DNA of 31,957 nucleotides from the IMG/VR virus record IMGVR_UViG_3300032523_000802, positions 1 to 31,957 of that record. One strand, 5' to 3'. The stretch's first letter is position 1; each line of letters opens with the position of its first letter. Of this stretch, positions 1 to 6,539 are shown piece after piece. The notes beneath the pieces are model-generated. The model did not search any database and was not told the DNA's origin. It saw only the letters and a list, made by a program, of their open reading frames with translations. Made by a program: the position numbers and the translations under genes. This stretch comes from a virus.

Positions 1-345
1 GTGTAGCCCACTAGATAAAGAGGCGGACACGCTTGCGCCCGACACGACATCATCTATGGCGCTTAAAATACCCGCTGTTGAGTTGGCGACCATTTCATAA
101 ATACCAAAGTCCCACTTGAGCCCGTTTGACGTAGCAAGTTTACGGTTATCTCCTGTCCTAATTGCTCTGAGATAATTCTTCTCCGTGTAAGCCCCGATTG
201 CTTCGTTGGCAATGTTGAGCATTTTGTGTGGGTCGGTAATCGTGTACCCAAGTTTTTTTAATTCTTTGGCAATTAAAGCCGATTTCTTCAGCGTCTCAAA
301 CTTATGACTGGGTGCGTTGTACTGTTCGTTGTGGTAAATGTTCAT
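1..345 (-). CDS. Histone-deacetylase/AcuC-like enzyme, N-terminal part (3' end outside window)
   Basis: The frame is open from ATG at 345 to the window edge (115 codons). The protein starts with MNIYHNEQY and a helix ETLKKSALIAKELKKLGY, as in zinc-dependent deacetylases of the HDAC/acetylpolyamine amidohydrolase fold. The visible end SASLSSGLH fits the stretch just before the active-site histidine pair (usually GGLHHA). If so it would remove acetyl groups from lysine or polyamine substrates in the cytoplasm. The catalytic Asp/His/Asp zinc ligands are not in the window, so activity cannot be judged. The ATG overlaps the TGA of the upstream gene (ATGA), which implies translational coupling. The coding call is firm; the family call is by pattern only. 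Confidence 0.65.
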   Translation of the reverse strand, partial: MNIYHNEQYNAPSHKFETLKKSALIAKELKKLGYTITDPHKMLNIANEAIGAYTEKNYLRAIRTGDNRKLATSNGLKWDFGIYEMVANSTAGILSAIDDVVSGASVSASLSSGLH

Positions 346-512
346 TTGTCGCCATCACGGCGTGCCTTGCGGTAATCTATCCCCGATTTCGTTGGTTTAT
401 ATATCCACTCACCACTCTCGTCTATAAACACATCAATCAATCCTTTTTTTACAAGTTTGTCTAGTGCTTCTTGAATTTGCTCAAGAGTTGTTGGTTCTTC
501 TTCCATTGACAT
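342..512 (-). CDS. Small protein, 56 aa, possible winged-helix-like
   Basis: ATG at 512; a second ATG two codons later is also possible. The protein starts MSMEEEPTTLEQIQEALDKL, followed by VKKGLIDVFIDESGEWIYKP, a helix-then-beta-hairpin pattern like the second half of a winged helix. The C-terminus is basic (YRKARRDGDK). It ends in TGA overlapping the ATG of the deacetylase-like gene, so the two are probably made together. I do not recognise a named family. Confidence 0.55.
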   Translation of the reverse strand: MSMEEEPTTLEQIQEALDKLVKKGLIDVFIDESGEWIYKPTKSGIDYRKARRDGDK

Positions 513-549
513 AGTTATTGTTTTGCTTTCTTTAGATTCATTTATTACT

Positions 550-873
550 TTACAGTTCCTTTATTGTGTGGTTGTATTCTTTTTCTAGGTCTTCGTGACG
601 ACTTGGGTTATAAAAATCGTTGAATGTTCGTTTGATATTCGGGTTACGTAATGGGACGAATCTGATGCGAACCGTAGTCCACGGTTGCTTGACATACCAA
701 TCGTATGCTTCTTGTCCGTTTGCGAACGCACCGTACTGCTTTTCGCTTTCAGACGCAGTTCCGCTGACAGTCGCAATCAGGGGTGTTGTCGGGAACAATG
801 TTGTGAGACGATACCAGACTTTCGCTAGTTGTCGTGTTTCTTTGGTACGGTCTTCTACGTCTAGTTCACTCAT
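550..873 (-). CDS. Hypothetical protein, 107 aa
   Basis: ATG at 873 follows the stop of the 59-aa membrane gene by 2 nt, so it is the second gene of an operon driven by the promoter at 1063-1091. The protein is soluble, mixed charge, with an aromatic centre (YDWYVKQPWTTVRIRFVP). The pattern suggests an alpha/beta fold, but no motif or family is recognised. Confidence 0.7.
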   Translation of the reverse strand: MSELDVEDRTKETRQLAKVWYRLTTLFPTTPLIATVSGTASESEKQYGAFANGQEAYDWYVKQPWTTVRIRFVPLRNPNIKRTFNDFYNPSRHEDLEKEYNHTIKEL

Positions 874-875
874 TA

Positions 876-1055
876 TTATTCTTCAACATAGTCGGAGGAA
901 AATGAGTCCCGCTTAAATAACTTTCCGTTCAAAATGGTGTTCTTGAAGTTCTTGGCGTTCCAGTGCTTGTAAGTCAGTTTCATTGTTTGCCAAAAAAGTA
1001 GCGCACCAATTATCGCCAATACTAGGTTGGGTTGTATGTTTAGTTGTATGTCCAT
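876..1055 (-). CDS. Small membrane protein, 59 aa
   Basis: One hydrophobic segment near residues 11-22 (LVLAIIGALLFW) is followed by a basic stretch (KLTYKHWNAKNFKN), so a single-pass protein with a cytoplasmic C-terminus is likely. The ATG lies 7 nt after the TAGAAT -10 box, which predicts a leaderless start. It is the first gene of the operon 1055 to 550. Function unknown. Confidence 0.65.
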   Translation of the reverse strand: MDIQLNIQPNLVLAIIGALLFWQTMKLTYKHWNAKNFKNTILNGKLFKRDSFSSDYVEE

Positions 1056-1062
1056 AAAGTTA

Positions 1063-1091
1063 ATTCTACCCGTAATAAAGCCTAATCACAA
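1063..1091 (-). promoter_or_regulatory. Core promoter, leaderless
   Basis: TTGTGA, 17-bp spacer ending TTTATTACGGG, TAGAAT; 7 nt to the ATG at 1055. Confidence 0.75.
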
Positions 1092-1188
1092 CTTTACAAA
1101 TACCAACTGTGACCTAACGGCCCCGATTGGATAAGTTAAATTTTTATATAACGGGGCTGAAACCCGCATATATGTACCTCAAGGTAGT

Positions 1189-1204
1189 ACGGTGGTGGAA
1201 AGGG
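1189..1204 (+). repeat. ACGGTGGTGGAAAGG element, copy 1
   Basis: Preceded by TACCTCAAGG. It lies 15 nt beyond the 3' end of the minus gene 1219-1398, in the gap before the promoter at 1063. The gap also holds two GCCCCG/CGGGGC words and no other gene. Confidence 0.75.
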
Positions 1205-1218
1205 TCTGTCAAACGGCG

Positions 1219-1398
1219 TTAGGTTAGATGTGTGCGACTATCTATGAGGTTTTCTAGTTCGGCTACCGTGTTCTTTAGTTCTTTTATTTCTCTGAGGTAT
1301 GAATCGCATAACGAGCGAACCTCGTTGTACCTGCTCGCCAGTGAGTCAAACTCAGCCTGTGTTGCTTTTTTCATTACTTTTTCCTCTACTTGTGCCAT
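1219..1398 (-). CDS. Coiled-coil protein, 59 aa
   Basis: Starts MAQVEEKVMKKATQAEFDSL and continues as an almost uninterrupted heptad-like helix (YLREIKELKNTVAELENLID). The ATG at 1398 is 7 nt from the -10 box TAGAAT, which favours it over the internal ATG at residue 9. It is probably an oligomerising accessory protein; function unknown. Confidence 0.65.
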   Translation of the reverse strand: MAQVEEKVMKKATQAEFDSLASRYNEVRSLCDSYLREIKELKNTVAELENLIDSRTHLT

Positions 1399-1405
1399 AT
1401 AGTTT

Positions 1406-1434
1406 ATTCTACCCGTAATAACGGTTAATCACAA
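1406..1434 (-). promoter_or_regulatory. Core promoter, leaderless, overlapping the helicase 3' end
   Basis: TTGTGA, 17 bp, TAGAAT; 7 nt to the ATG at 1398. The -35 box lies inside the last codons of the SNF2 helicase gene. Confidence 0.75.
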
Positions 1435-3372
1435 CTGTCCTTGATACAGCCCTAGTACTAACTGCGCACCAAGTTCTAGTTCGCTTTCGGGGCTACCGCC
1501 ATCTACCGCCGAATTGACAACTGAACGCTTTGACGAGATAAGTGAATATATTTCTTCGTCAATTGTGTCGGCACATAGCGCATAAGTAGCAGTTACTGAG
1601 CCCCGTTGCCCCATCCGATGTAAGCGGGAATAGGTCTGGTCAATATCAGCGGGAGTCCACGGTAATTCTACAAAAATAATATCTTGTGCGGCTGTCAATG
1701 TATGCCCTGTCTTGGCGGCTTGGATACTTAAAACAATAACGGCGACGGAAGAGTCTTCTTGGAACTTCTTTTTAACAGCCTCGACCTCGTCTGCTGACAT
1801 ACCACCTTGAATCTTCAGAGCACCCAACCGATTGGTCAAAGTATCAACTACATCGCGATGGTGTGCTGCGACTACAACTTTAGAACCGTTGGATATCCGG
1901 GACTGAACCCACTCAATCACGGATTCCATTTTTGCGTGCGCTGCTATGCGTCTCAAAACAGACAATCTTATTAAGTTTTGTGCTGACTCCGCCTTCATCC
2001 GTGCTCTGACACCTGCTGAGTGAGGTGACTGTCCGAGTTCTATGGCAATCTGTTTGGCTCTCTCTACTAGAAACGCAACTATGTCTGCTTCGGCTTTTCT
2101 GTATTCGGCCATTGGCCCCGCTGCGCCATCAAGAATAAGTCGTTGATGAAACACGGGTGGTAGGTCGGTGAGGACTTGTTCTTTTGTCCGTCTGATGTAA
2201 CATACGCTTCGGAGTTTTTCGTTTAACTCCTCAAGATTTGATGAACCTTCTAGATGCCATTGCCCATATCTGTCTTGGAAAGCATTACAGTACCTGCGGT
2301 AAAACCCCCACGCACCACCAAAGTCCTTTATCTTTCCTAGTATATCTAGTTGAGAAACATATTCGGCTGGTCTGTTGGTTACGGGTGTGCCTGTGAGCAA
2401 TAAGACAGGTGCGCCACTCGGGGCCGAAGACACAATCTTTTTTGCTGACTTGGAACGCTTGGCTGTCAGACTTTTACAATAATGACTTTCATCTAACACA
2501 TACGCCTTGTGCCCTTTGAGTTCGTTTTCCCAAAAAGTTATATTCGTGTAACCGATAACCAGAATGTCGTAAGTCCCGATGCTAGGGAATGGATTTTTCT
2601 CTCCCTTTCCGCTTTTAATAACTTCCACCTTGCGACTGGGTAACCATTTTTTGTATTCGGCTTTCCAATTCATAACTAGATTGGGTGGACACACCACAAC
2701 TGCTGGATAACTAATGTCTTTTAAGTGTTCAAGAGTCGCAATTGCTTGAATTGTTTTTCCTAATCCCATTTCATCAGCAATAAAAGTTCGTTTTGCTTTA
2801 GACGCATACAAAACACCCGCTTTTTGATATGGGAGTAGTGAACTATCTAGCCCCGTGTCACCGATATGTAACGACTCGGCTGATGTTGCTCGAGATGCGT
2901 CTTTCAATTCGGACAATTTTGTGTTGATATGTCCTGCCTGAACAACAATGTCGCTCGAAACTGGCATACCAAATGTCTCTCCCCACTTAATTGCTTCATT
3001 AATTGCCGTTAACGGGGCTCGCCACGCACGGGTCTTGCTATCCCAAGTTACTGAAGGTATTTGTTTGACTGAGCGCACCATGACTGGGTCGTAAGTGAAC
3101 GATATGTAGATTGTGTTGTCTTTAATAAACACGCCTGTATGAGGGGCGCCACTTCGTTTGGGTAGAGTGAATAAAATAACCTCATTATCTATAATGAATG
3201 AATATTTATCAGCAAACTCTCTGACATCAATAATACTTTCAATCGGGGCTCGCCATACGCGGGTGGCTTTGTCCCATTTACAACCGTTAATTCGTTTAAC
3301 TTCGGATACTTGGTTTGTGTCGTATGGGAAGTCTAATACGAGGTGGTTATTATCTAAGAATAAGCGAGACAC
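1429..3372 (-). CDS. SNF2-family DNA helicase/translocase with two HARP-like repeats
   Basis: 647 aa from GTG at 3372. Two similar segments near the N-terminus, each ending WDKATRVWRAP or WDSKTRAWRAP, resemble the HARP repeats of SMARCAL1-type annealing helicases. The motor follows: ADEMGLGKT (Walker A, about residues 199-207), DESH (about 294-297), LLTGTP (about 325-330), and in the second lobe QTYSRLHRMGQ (motif VI). It probably moves on double-stranded or forked DNA during replication or repair. I chose GTG 3372 because upstream codons overlap another gene and are compositionally odd, and because TAGAAT lies exactly 7 nt upstream. That -10 has neither a -35 box nor the ATTACGGG core, so coupling to the upstream gene (stop 5 nt away) is equally possible. 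Confidence 0.9.
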   Translation of the reverse strand: MSRLFLDNNHLVLDFPYDTNQVSEVKRINGCKWDKATRVWRAPIESIIDVREFADKYSFIIDNEVILFTLPKRSGAPHTGVFIKDNTIYISFTYDPVMVRSVKQIPSVTWDSKTRAWRAPLTAINEAIKWGETFGMPVSSDIVVQAGHINTKLSELKDASRATSAESLHIGDTGLDSSLLPYQKAGVLYASKAKRTFIADEMGLGKTIQAIATLEHLKDISYPAVVVCPPNLVMNWKAEYKKWLPSRKVEVIKSGKGEKNPFPSIGTYDILVIGYTNITFWENELKGHKAYVLDESHYCKSLTAKRSKSAKKIVSSAPSGAPVLLLTGTPVTNRPAEYVSQLDILGKIKDFGGAWGFYRRYCNAFQDRYGQWHLEGSSNLEELNEKLRSVCYIRRTKEQVLTDLPPVFHQRLILDGAAGPMAEYRKAEADIVAFLVERAKQIAIELGQSPHSAGVRARMKAESAQNLIRLSVLRRIAAHAKMESVIEWVQSRISNGSKVVVAAHHRDVVDTLTNRLGALKIQGGMSADEVEAVKKKFQEDSSVAVIVLSIQAAKTGHTLTAAQDIIFVELPWTPADIDQTYSRLHRMGQRGSVTATYALCADTIDEEIYSLISSKRSVVNSAVDGGSPESELELGAQLVLGLYQGQL

Positions 3373-3377
3373 GGTGC

Positions 3378-3533
3378 TTATTCTAGCCCCGCTTCGTCGC
3401 CTGCCCCTTCGGGTATCTGATAGCCGTCTATGTCGTGGTCTGAGTCGTGGTCTGGTATGGGTAGCCAACGCCAATCGTTTAAATTATGGGCTATCGGGGA
3501 GTTCGTCTCCCCGATAGTTTGACCTAACTTCAC
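3378..3533 (-). CDS. Small acidic protein, 51 aa
   Basis: GTG at 3533 overlaps the TGA of the upstream 41-aa gene (GTGA), and the stop is 5 nt before the helicase start. The reading frame includes WRWLPIPDHDSDHDIDGY and ends GDEAGLE, strongly acidic. An 11-bp inverted repeat lies inside the frame and encodes IGETNSPI, so the alternative is a non-coding terminator region. Coupling at both ends favours a gene. Confidence 0.45.
   Translation of the reverse strand: MKLGQTIGETNSPIAHNLNDWRWLPIPDHDSDHDIDGYQIPEGAGDEAGLE
3491..3517 (-). terminator. Perfect 11-bp hairpin, possible attenuator
   Basis: CTATCGGGGAG and its exact reverse complement enclose a 5-nt loop. No strong T tract follows on either strand. 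It sits within the proposed 51-aa gene and before the helicase, where it could terminate or attenuate the minus transcript. Confidence 0.45.
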
Positions 3534-3655
3534 TCGCCACCAAAGGGGACGAAGTCCACTTCGCCATTGTCGCAGGCTTGCGCTACACATTGTTGGCAAT
3601 CCATATTGCCCCACTCGTAGTGAGTCTCGGAATTCTTATGGCTATCGCATGGCAT
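3530..3655 (-). CDS. Small zinc-binding-type protein, 41 aa
   Basis: The frame reads MPCDSHKNSETHYEWGNMDC then QQCVAQACDNGEVDFVPFGGE. C3, H6, C20 and C23 could hold one zinc ion. An in-frame TAA just upstream fixes the ATG at 3655. A GGGAGG Shine-Dalgarno lies 11 nt before it, inside the structured leader at 3656-3711. It is the first gene of the operon leading into the helicase. Confidence 0.6.
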   Translation of the reverse strand: MPCDSHKNSETHYEWGNMDCQQCVAQACDNGEVDFVPFGGE

Positions 3656-3711
3656 AATTTACCTTGCCTCCCATCAGCGGGGAGGACTTTGTGTTTGGTT
3701 TGCTGATACTG
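3656..3711 (-). ncRNA. Structured 5' leader A: pseudoknot or alternative hairpins hiding the ribosome site
   Basis: In minus-strand RNA, ATCAGC (3702-3707) can pair with GCTGAT (3673-3678), and CCTCCC (3680-3685) with GGGAGG (3667-3672). The second GCTGAT strand lies in the loop of the CCTCCC/GGGAGG hairpin. GGGAGG is the Shine-Dalgarno of the next gene. A second copy at 6328-6385 keeps the A-rich linker AAACCAAACACAAAG while both helices change together. This resembles a translational riboswitch or protein-controlled leader. Ligand unknown. Confidence 0.6.
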
Positions 3712-3714
3712 ATA

Positions 3715-3743
3715 ACACTACCCGTAATAAGCCATAACGACAA
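3715..3743 (-). promoter_or_regulatory. Core promoter with a long leader
   Basis: TTGTCG, 17 bp ending CTTATTACGGG, TAGTGT. One of two core promoters not followed by a start codon at 7 nt; it feeds structured leader A. Confidence 0.7.
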
Positions 3744-3746
3744 CTT

Positions 3747-3766
3747 TGTGGATAACCTGTGGATAA
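3747..3766 (-). promoter_or_regulatory. Pair of DnaA boxes
   Basis: Two perfect TTATCCACA boxes on the minus strand (3747-3755 and 3758-3766), 11 bp start to start, beginning 4 bp upstream of the -35 box. Confidence 0.65.
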
Positions 3767-3841
3767 CTCTTCGTGCGTGCGCCCGCTAAAAAACGCCCGA
3801 GCAAGCCCCGATGGGAGACTCTAAAATTACAGCAAGGTACT

Positions 3842-3857
3842 ACGGTGGTGGAAAGGA
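3842..3857 (+). repeat. ACGGTGGTGGAAAGG element, copy 2
   Basis: Preceded by ATTACAGCAAGG. It lies 29 nt past the 3' end of the minus gene 3886-4218. The 3767-3841 stretch is GC-rich with an AGCCCCG word and no gene. Confidence 0.75.
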
Positions 3858-3885
3858 ATTTGTAGATAACAGATAGCGGGACTAA

Positions 3886-4218
3886 TTATTTTTTCTGCTT
3901 GAGTAATTTAGTAACTACCGATACCGCTTGCTTCCGTGTTTTATACGCACAATGACCACCGATATCATCAATTTTGAGACCACCATTATATTTTCTGATT
4001 GTGTAGAAGCGTGGGTTGGTATCCCGATATGAATCACGCTCACTAGTAATGAAATAACAGCCACCGTAAATTGTTGGCAGGATTCGGCTACTGAAGAATC
4101 GCATCGCTGATTCATCAAAGAAGTGTGAACCCGACGCCTTCGCTTCAGAAATTATTTCATCAATATTGTTATACATTTTCTTTTTTCCTAATTTAGGTTT
4201 CGTACTTGGTTTGCTCAC
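3886..4218 (-). CDS. Hypothetical basic protein, 110 aa
   Basis: GTG at 4218 is preferred over ATG at 4227, because that ATG overlaps the -10 box while GTG lies exactly 7 nt after it. Basic N-terminus (KPSTKPKLGKKK), then a compact domain with IYGGCYFITSERDSY and a lysine-rich end (VVTKLLKQKK). It may bind nucleic acid; no family recognised. Confidence 0.65.
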   Translation of the reverse strand: MSKPSTKPKLGKKKMYNNIDEIISEAKASGSHFFDESAMRFFSSRILPTIYGGCYFITSERDSYRDTNPRFYTIRKYNGGLKIDDIGGHCAYKTRKQAVSVVTKLLKQKK

Positions 4219-4225
4219 ATATATC

Positions 4226-4254
4226 ATCCTACCCGTAATAAGGTGTGTAAACGC
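4226..4254 (-). promoter_or_regulatory. Core promoter lacking a clear -35 box
   Basis: CTTATTACGGG followed by TAGGAT, 7 nt to GTG 4218. The -35 position reads GCGTTT, so the conserved spacer is kept without TTGNNN. Confidence 0.6.
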
Positions 4255-4320
4255 ACCAGTACAAACTAAATCCGGGGCTACATCGAGCCGGTGTGTCTTC
4301 GTTAGAAACGTATTACGAAA

Positions 4321-4800
4321 TTATAGCGTCAGATAACTTCGGTGAATTAGCCGAGTGTCAGCAGGAGAATACGACGCGACAGTCCCGAGTTCCCAAGCCT
4401 TATCGTAGTCAATGTAACCCCAAATATCAACTTCTCTCAGTTCAGGCATTGTAACTTTTGCTACGAATAAAACTAACTTTTTACCGACTTGTCGTTGCCG
4501 TACGGCAGCACTTTCCCCCGTACGAACACGGCGCACTTCTATATTAGCCCCGACATCCGCTATCTTGTCTTTGTATTGATTGTGTTGGCTAGCGTTCCAG
4601 ACGTGCCCTGCCCAATATCTATTCGTGTATTTAGCGACTGCTAATTCGCAGACCGCCGCAGCGACACACGCCGTGCGGTCGTCTTCCATCAGTTCTTTTT
4701 TGTAATACGAAGCATCTTTTTTGCCCCAGTTTTCTATGTACCTTCTAGTCCCGACGTGCGATGCCCACTCGTATTCAAAGGGCTCTAGTTGTACCAGCAT
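4321..4800 (-). CDS. Hypothetical protein, 159 aa
   Basis: Starts MLVQLEPFEYEWASHVGTRR. Contains RTACVAAAVCELAVAKYTNR, a helix, then a beta-rich half (KLVLFVAKVTMPELREVDIW). The length and the layout of a helix followed by strands with R-rich turns (EVRRVRTGESAAVRQRQVGKK) faintly recall a small nuclease-like fold, but I do not claim one. TAGAAT lies 6 nt upstream of the ATG. Confidence 0.75.
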   Translation of the reverse strand: MLVQLEPFEYEWASHVGTRRYIENWGKKDASYYKKELMEDDRTACVAAAVCELAVAKYTNRYWAGHVWNASQHNQYKDKIADVGANIEVRRVRTGESAAVRQRQVGKKLVLFVAKVTMPELREVDIWGYIDYDKAWELGTVASYSPADTRLIHRSYLTL

Positions 4801-4806
4801 AAAGTT

Positions 4807-4812
4807 ATTCTA
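4807..4812 (-). promoter_or_regulatory. -10 box, degenerate promoter
   Basis: TAGAAT 6 nt before the ATG at 4800, preceded by CTCCGA rather than ATTACGGG, and with no TTGNNN at -35. A leaderless start is still likely. Confidence 0.4.
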
Positions 4813-4824
4813 TCGGAGTACGGA

Positions 4825-4971
4825 CTATTCCTGTTCGCCTTCACAAAAACTAATCCAGTTTTCATCGTCACCTGCGTCAAGTCCGCGAGCCCCGCACCAA
4901 AGTTCGTAGCGATTTACTTTTGCGGTATTCTCTTTTGTGTTTCCGCTAAAGAATACGATTTGTGGTCTCAC
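4825..4971 (-). CDS. Small protein, 48 aa
   Basis: GTG at 4971 shares a base with the TAG of the upstream gene (TAGTG). Longer versions would overlap that gene by about 50 nt. Reads MRPQIVFFSGNTKENTAKVN, then RYELWCGARGLDAGDDENWI and an acidic end. Two cysteines. Function unknown. Confidence 0.5.
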   Translation of the reverse strand: MRPQIVFFSGNTKENTAKVNRYELWCGARGLDAGDDENWISFCEGEQE

Positions 4972-5174
4972 TAAATAACCCAGCCGAGTACCGAGTTTAT
5001 ATTCACGAACGAAAACCACGCTAAAAGCACAACCGAGATAAAGAGTTGTGGCGTGAATTTCTTGGTTTTACGGTAATTTTTTATATTCCTTATCGCCCAC
5101 CAAATTAAGGAAGTCCATAAGGTAATTCCGAATACAAAAATAAATATAACGAAAACGGTCATTCCATCAAGCAT
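4971..5174 (-). CDS. Two-pass membrane protein, 67 aa
   Basis: Hydrophobic segments at about residues 6-27 (TVFVIFIFVFGITLWTSLIW) and 45-65 (LFISVVLLAWFSFVN), with a basic loop KNYRKTKKF between. ATG at 5174 overlaps the upstream stop; ATG at 5162 (residue 5) is an alternative. Coupled downstream to the 48-aa gene. Function unknown. Confidence 0.65.
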   Translation of the reverse strand: MLDGMTVFVIFIFVFGITLWTSLIWWAIRNIKNYRKTKKFTPQLFISVVLLAWFSFVNINSVLGWVI

Positions 5175-5364
5175 CTAAGGTATCCAAGTCTTGAGCCTCA
5201 GCCCAAGCAAGTTCTTGTGCGGTTTCGTTGATTAAGGTATATTCAGGGTGGTCATATAAGTCGCAGTCAATATTGTAAATGCGACCTACTTCGCAGAGTT
5301 GCGTGTAAGCAATTTGTTCCCAATTTTCAATATCTTTCTCAACTGATTTAGTTTTGTTTGGCAT
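5167..5364 (-). CDS. Hypothetical acidic protein, 65 aa
   Basis: ATG at 5364, 7 nt after TAGGAT. Reads MPNKTKSVEKDIENWEQIAY and ends AQELAWAEAQDLDTLDA; largely helical and acidic. First gene of a three-gene operon with the membrane protein and the 48-aa protein. Confidence 0.65.
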   Translation of the reverse strand: MPNKTKSVEKDIENWEQIAYTQLCEVGRIYNIDCDLYDHPEYTLINETAQELAWAEAQDLDTLDA

Positions 5365-5371
5365 AGAAGTT

Positions 5372-5399
5372 ATCCTACCCGTAATAAAGCCTAATACAA
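5372..5399 (-). promoter_or_regulatory. Core promoter, leaderless, 16-bp spacer
   Basis: TTGTAT, 16-bp spacer with TTTATTACGGG, TAGGAT; 7 nt to the ATG at 5364. It is the only copy with a 16-bp spacer. Confidence 0.6.
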
Positions 5400-5401
5400 A
5401 C

Positions 5402-5578
5402 TTAATCATTAGACGGGTGTCTACTTGTGTCCACAACAGACCCAAACTCTTGTTTTGCCCACGCATCATATTCGTCTTCGGTCAAACTTTCCAACTCCGC
5501 CACAGACGGCTCGTAACCCCGGGGCCACCGTTGCCACACAGGAAGTGGAGGAAGTAATCTAAGGTGTCTATTTGGCAT
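5402..5578 (-). CDS. Small proline- and tryptophan-rich protein, 58 aa
   Basis: ATG at 5578 overlaps the end of the upstream 183-aa gene by 11 nt. Reads MPNRHLRLLPPLPVWQRWPR, then an acidic segment AELESLTEDEYDAWAKQEFG. Its stop is just upstream of the next promoter. No family recognised. Confidence 0.55.
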   Translation of the reverse strand: MPNRHLRLLPPLPVWQRWPRGYEPSVAELESLTEDEYDAWAKQEFGSVVDTSRHPSND

Positions 5579-6119
5579 TTATGAACTCAATAAACTCACA
5601 AACGGCAACTGCTATTTGTCCACCGATATCTTTTTTCTCTCCGTATTGTGTTTCTTCAAACTCAGGTAAGCCGTTATCGTTATATTTATAAGTAACTACG
5701 GCGTGACGCATCAGCCCCGAAGTACTAAATGCCAAGACGGTAACACACTCTTGGATATTTTTTGGATTTATACTAAACTCTTTATACACATCACCTTTTT
5801 TCAGATTACTCAAGTCTTCGTCAGAACTATTGGCTTTCTTTAGAAATGCTTCTGTGACTAGAGCCCCGTGAACGGGTGTCCCTAGTTCAGCCCACAATTC
5901 GTGTAGAAGAAACCCCATTACATCAGATAACGAAACATCGTCGTCTTTGGTGTGGTTTGGAAGTGGGATTAGCCGTAATCCTTCTTTCATCTCCCAAATA
6001 ATCAAAGGACAACCATCTGCGGGGCCCCCTGCGTACTCACATAGAGTGCGTTTTGCGGTTTGTGCCGTGCCCACAACTGCGTCTACGAACTGTAAAAATT
6101 CTCCATTATTTTTCTTCAT
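5568..6119 (-). CDS. Hypothetical protein, 183 aa
   Basis: Starts MKKNNGEFLQFVDAVVGTAQ. Soluble, with a GGPADGCPLIIWEMKEGLRL segment, a helical middle, and TVLAFSTSGLMRHAVVTYKY near the C-terminus. The alternating strands and helices suggest one compact domain. ATG at 6119 lies 6 nt after a TAGACT -10 box. Function unknown. Confidence 0.75.
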   Translation of the reverse strand: MKKNNGEFLQFVDAVVGTAQTAKRTLCEYAGGPADGCPLIIWEMKEGLRLIPLPNHTKDDDVSLSDVMGFLLHELWAELGTPVHGALVTEAFLKKANSSDEDLSNLKKGDVYKEFSINPKNIQECVTVLAFSTSGLMRHAVVTYKYNDNGLPEFEETQYGEKKDIGGQIAVAVCEFIEFINAK

Positions 6120-6125
6120 AACTAC

Positions 6126-6154
6126 AGTCTACCCGTAATAAGAACACTCATAGT
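6126..6154 (-). promoter_or_regulatory. Core promoter without a -35 box
   Basis: CTTATTACGGG then TAGACT, 6 nt to the ATG at 6119. The -35 position (ACTATG) is inside the 59-aa gene and does not match. Confidence 0.55.
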
Positions 6155-6327
6155 CCCCCGACCGTGAGTATCACTTCGTCAGACACGATTGCGAGCGAGT
6201 CAAACTTGCCTGCCCCAATCTTTTGGACTATCACTCGTAGGTGGTCATCATGTCCCACGACCCTGCCAGTAATAGTGTCGCCACTATTATCCGTATAGGT
6301 AATTTTGGTGTTTTCAAGTATTTTCAT
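6148..6327 (-). CDS. Small beta-rich protein, 59 aa
   Basis: Reads MKILENTKITYTDNSGDTIT, then GRVVGHDDHLRVIVQKI and SDEVILTVGGL. The strand pattern suits a small SH3- or Sm-like barrel, but that is only a guess. ATG at 6327 is 12 nt past the GGGGG ribosome site in structured leader B. Confidence 0.6.
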   Translation of the reverse strand: MKILENTKITYTDNSGDTITGRVVGHDDHLRVIVQKIGAGKFDSLAIVSDEVILTVGGL

Positions 6328-6385
6328 AATTTGCTTTCGCCCCCAATCGGCTGGGGGACTTTGTGTTTGGTTTGCCGATAGTTCC
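6328..6385 (-). ncRNA. Structured 5' leader B (second copy of leader A)
   Basis: ATCGGC (6374-6379) pairs with GCCGAT (6346-6351), and CCCCC (6353-6357) with GGGGG (6340-6344). The linker AAACCAAACACAAAGTCC and the end GCAAATTATG match leader A, apart from small changes, while each helix has changed on both sides. GGGGG would serve as the Shine-Dalgarno and is hidden in one fold. Confidence 0.6.
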
Positions 6386-6414
6386 ACTCTATCCGTAATA
6401 AGGGTCAATGACAA
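6386..6414 (-). promoter_or_regulatory. Core promoter with a long leader
   Basis: TTGTCA, 17 bp ending CTTATTACGGA, TAGAGT. It transcribes structured leader B. Confidence 0.7.
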
Positions 6415-6416
6415 CC

Positions 6417-6437
6417 TGTGGATAACTCTGTGGATAA
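6417..6437 (-). promoter_or_regulatory. Pair of DnaA boxes
   Basis: Perfect TTATCCACA boxes at 6417-6425 and 6429-6437, 12 bp start to start, 3 bp upstream of the -35 box. An alternating purine-pyrimidine run (about 6446-6471) follows. Confidence 0.65.
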
Positions 6438-6502
6438 CTCTCTCGTGCGCGTGTGTGCGTGCGTGTGCGCGCGGGGCTGCGTAAATATTACAGCAAGGTC
6501 TT

Positions 6503-6518
6503 ACGGTGGCGGAAAGGA
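6503..6518 (+). repeat. ACGGTGGCGGAAAGG element, copy 3
   Basis: Preceded by ATTACAGCAAGG; one base differs (GGC for GGT). Downstream on the same strand come a start-stop ATGTAA at 6524 and the 40-aa gene at 6540. Confidence 0.75.
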
Positions 6519-6539
6519 ACATTAATGTAAAATATTTAT

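Noticed and set aside
3372-3474. Longer N-terminus for the SNF2 helicase (Arg-rich, from TTG)
   Set aside because: It overlaps the 51-aa frame, has no start signal, and its Arg-rich composition is unlike the rest of the protein.
3491-3517. Firm rho-independent terminator
   Set aside because: Perfect stem but no T tract on either strand, and it lies within a plausible coupled frame; kept only as a candidate.
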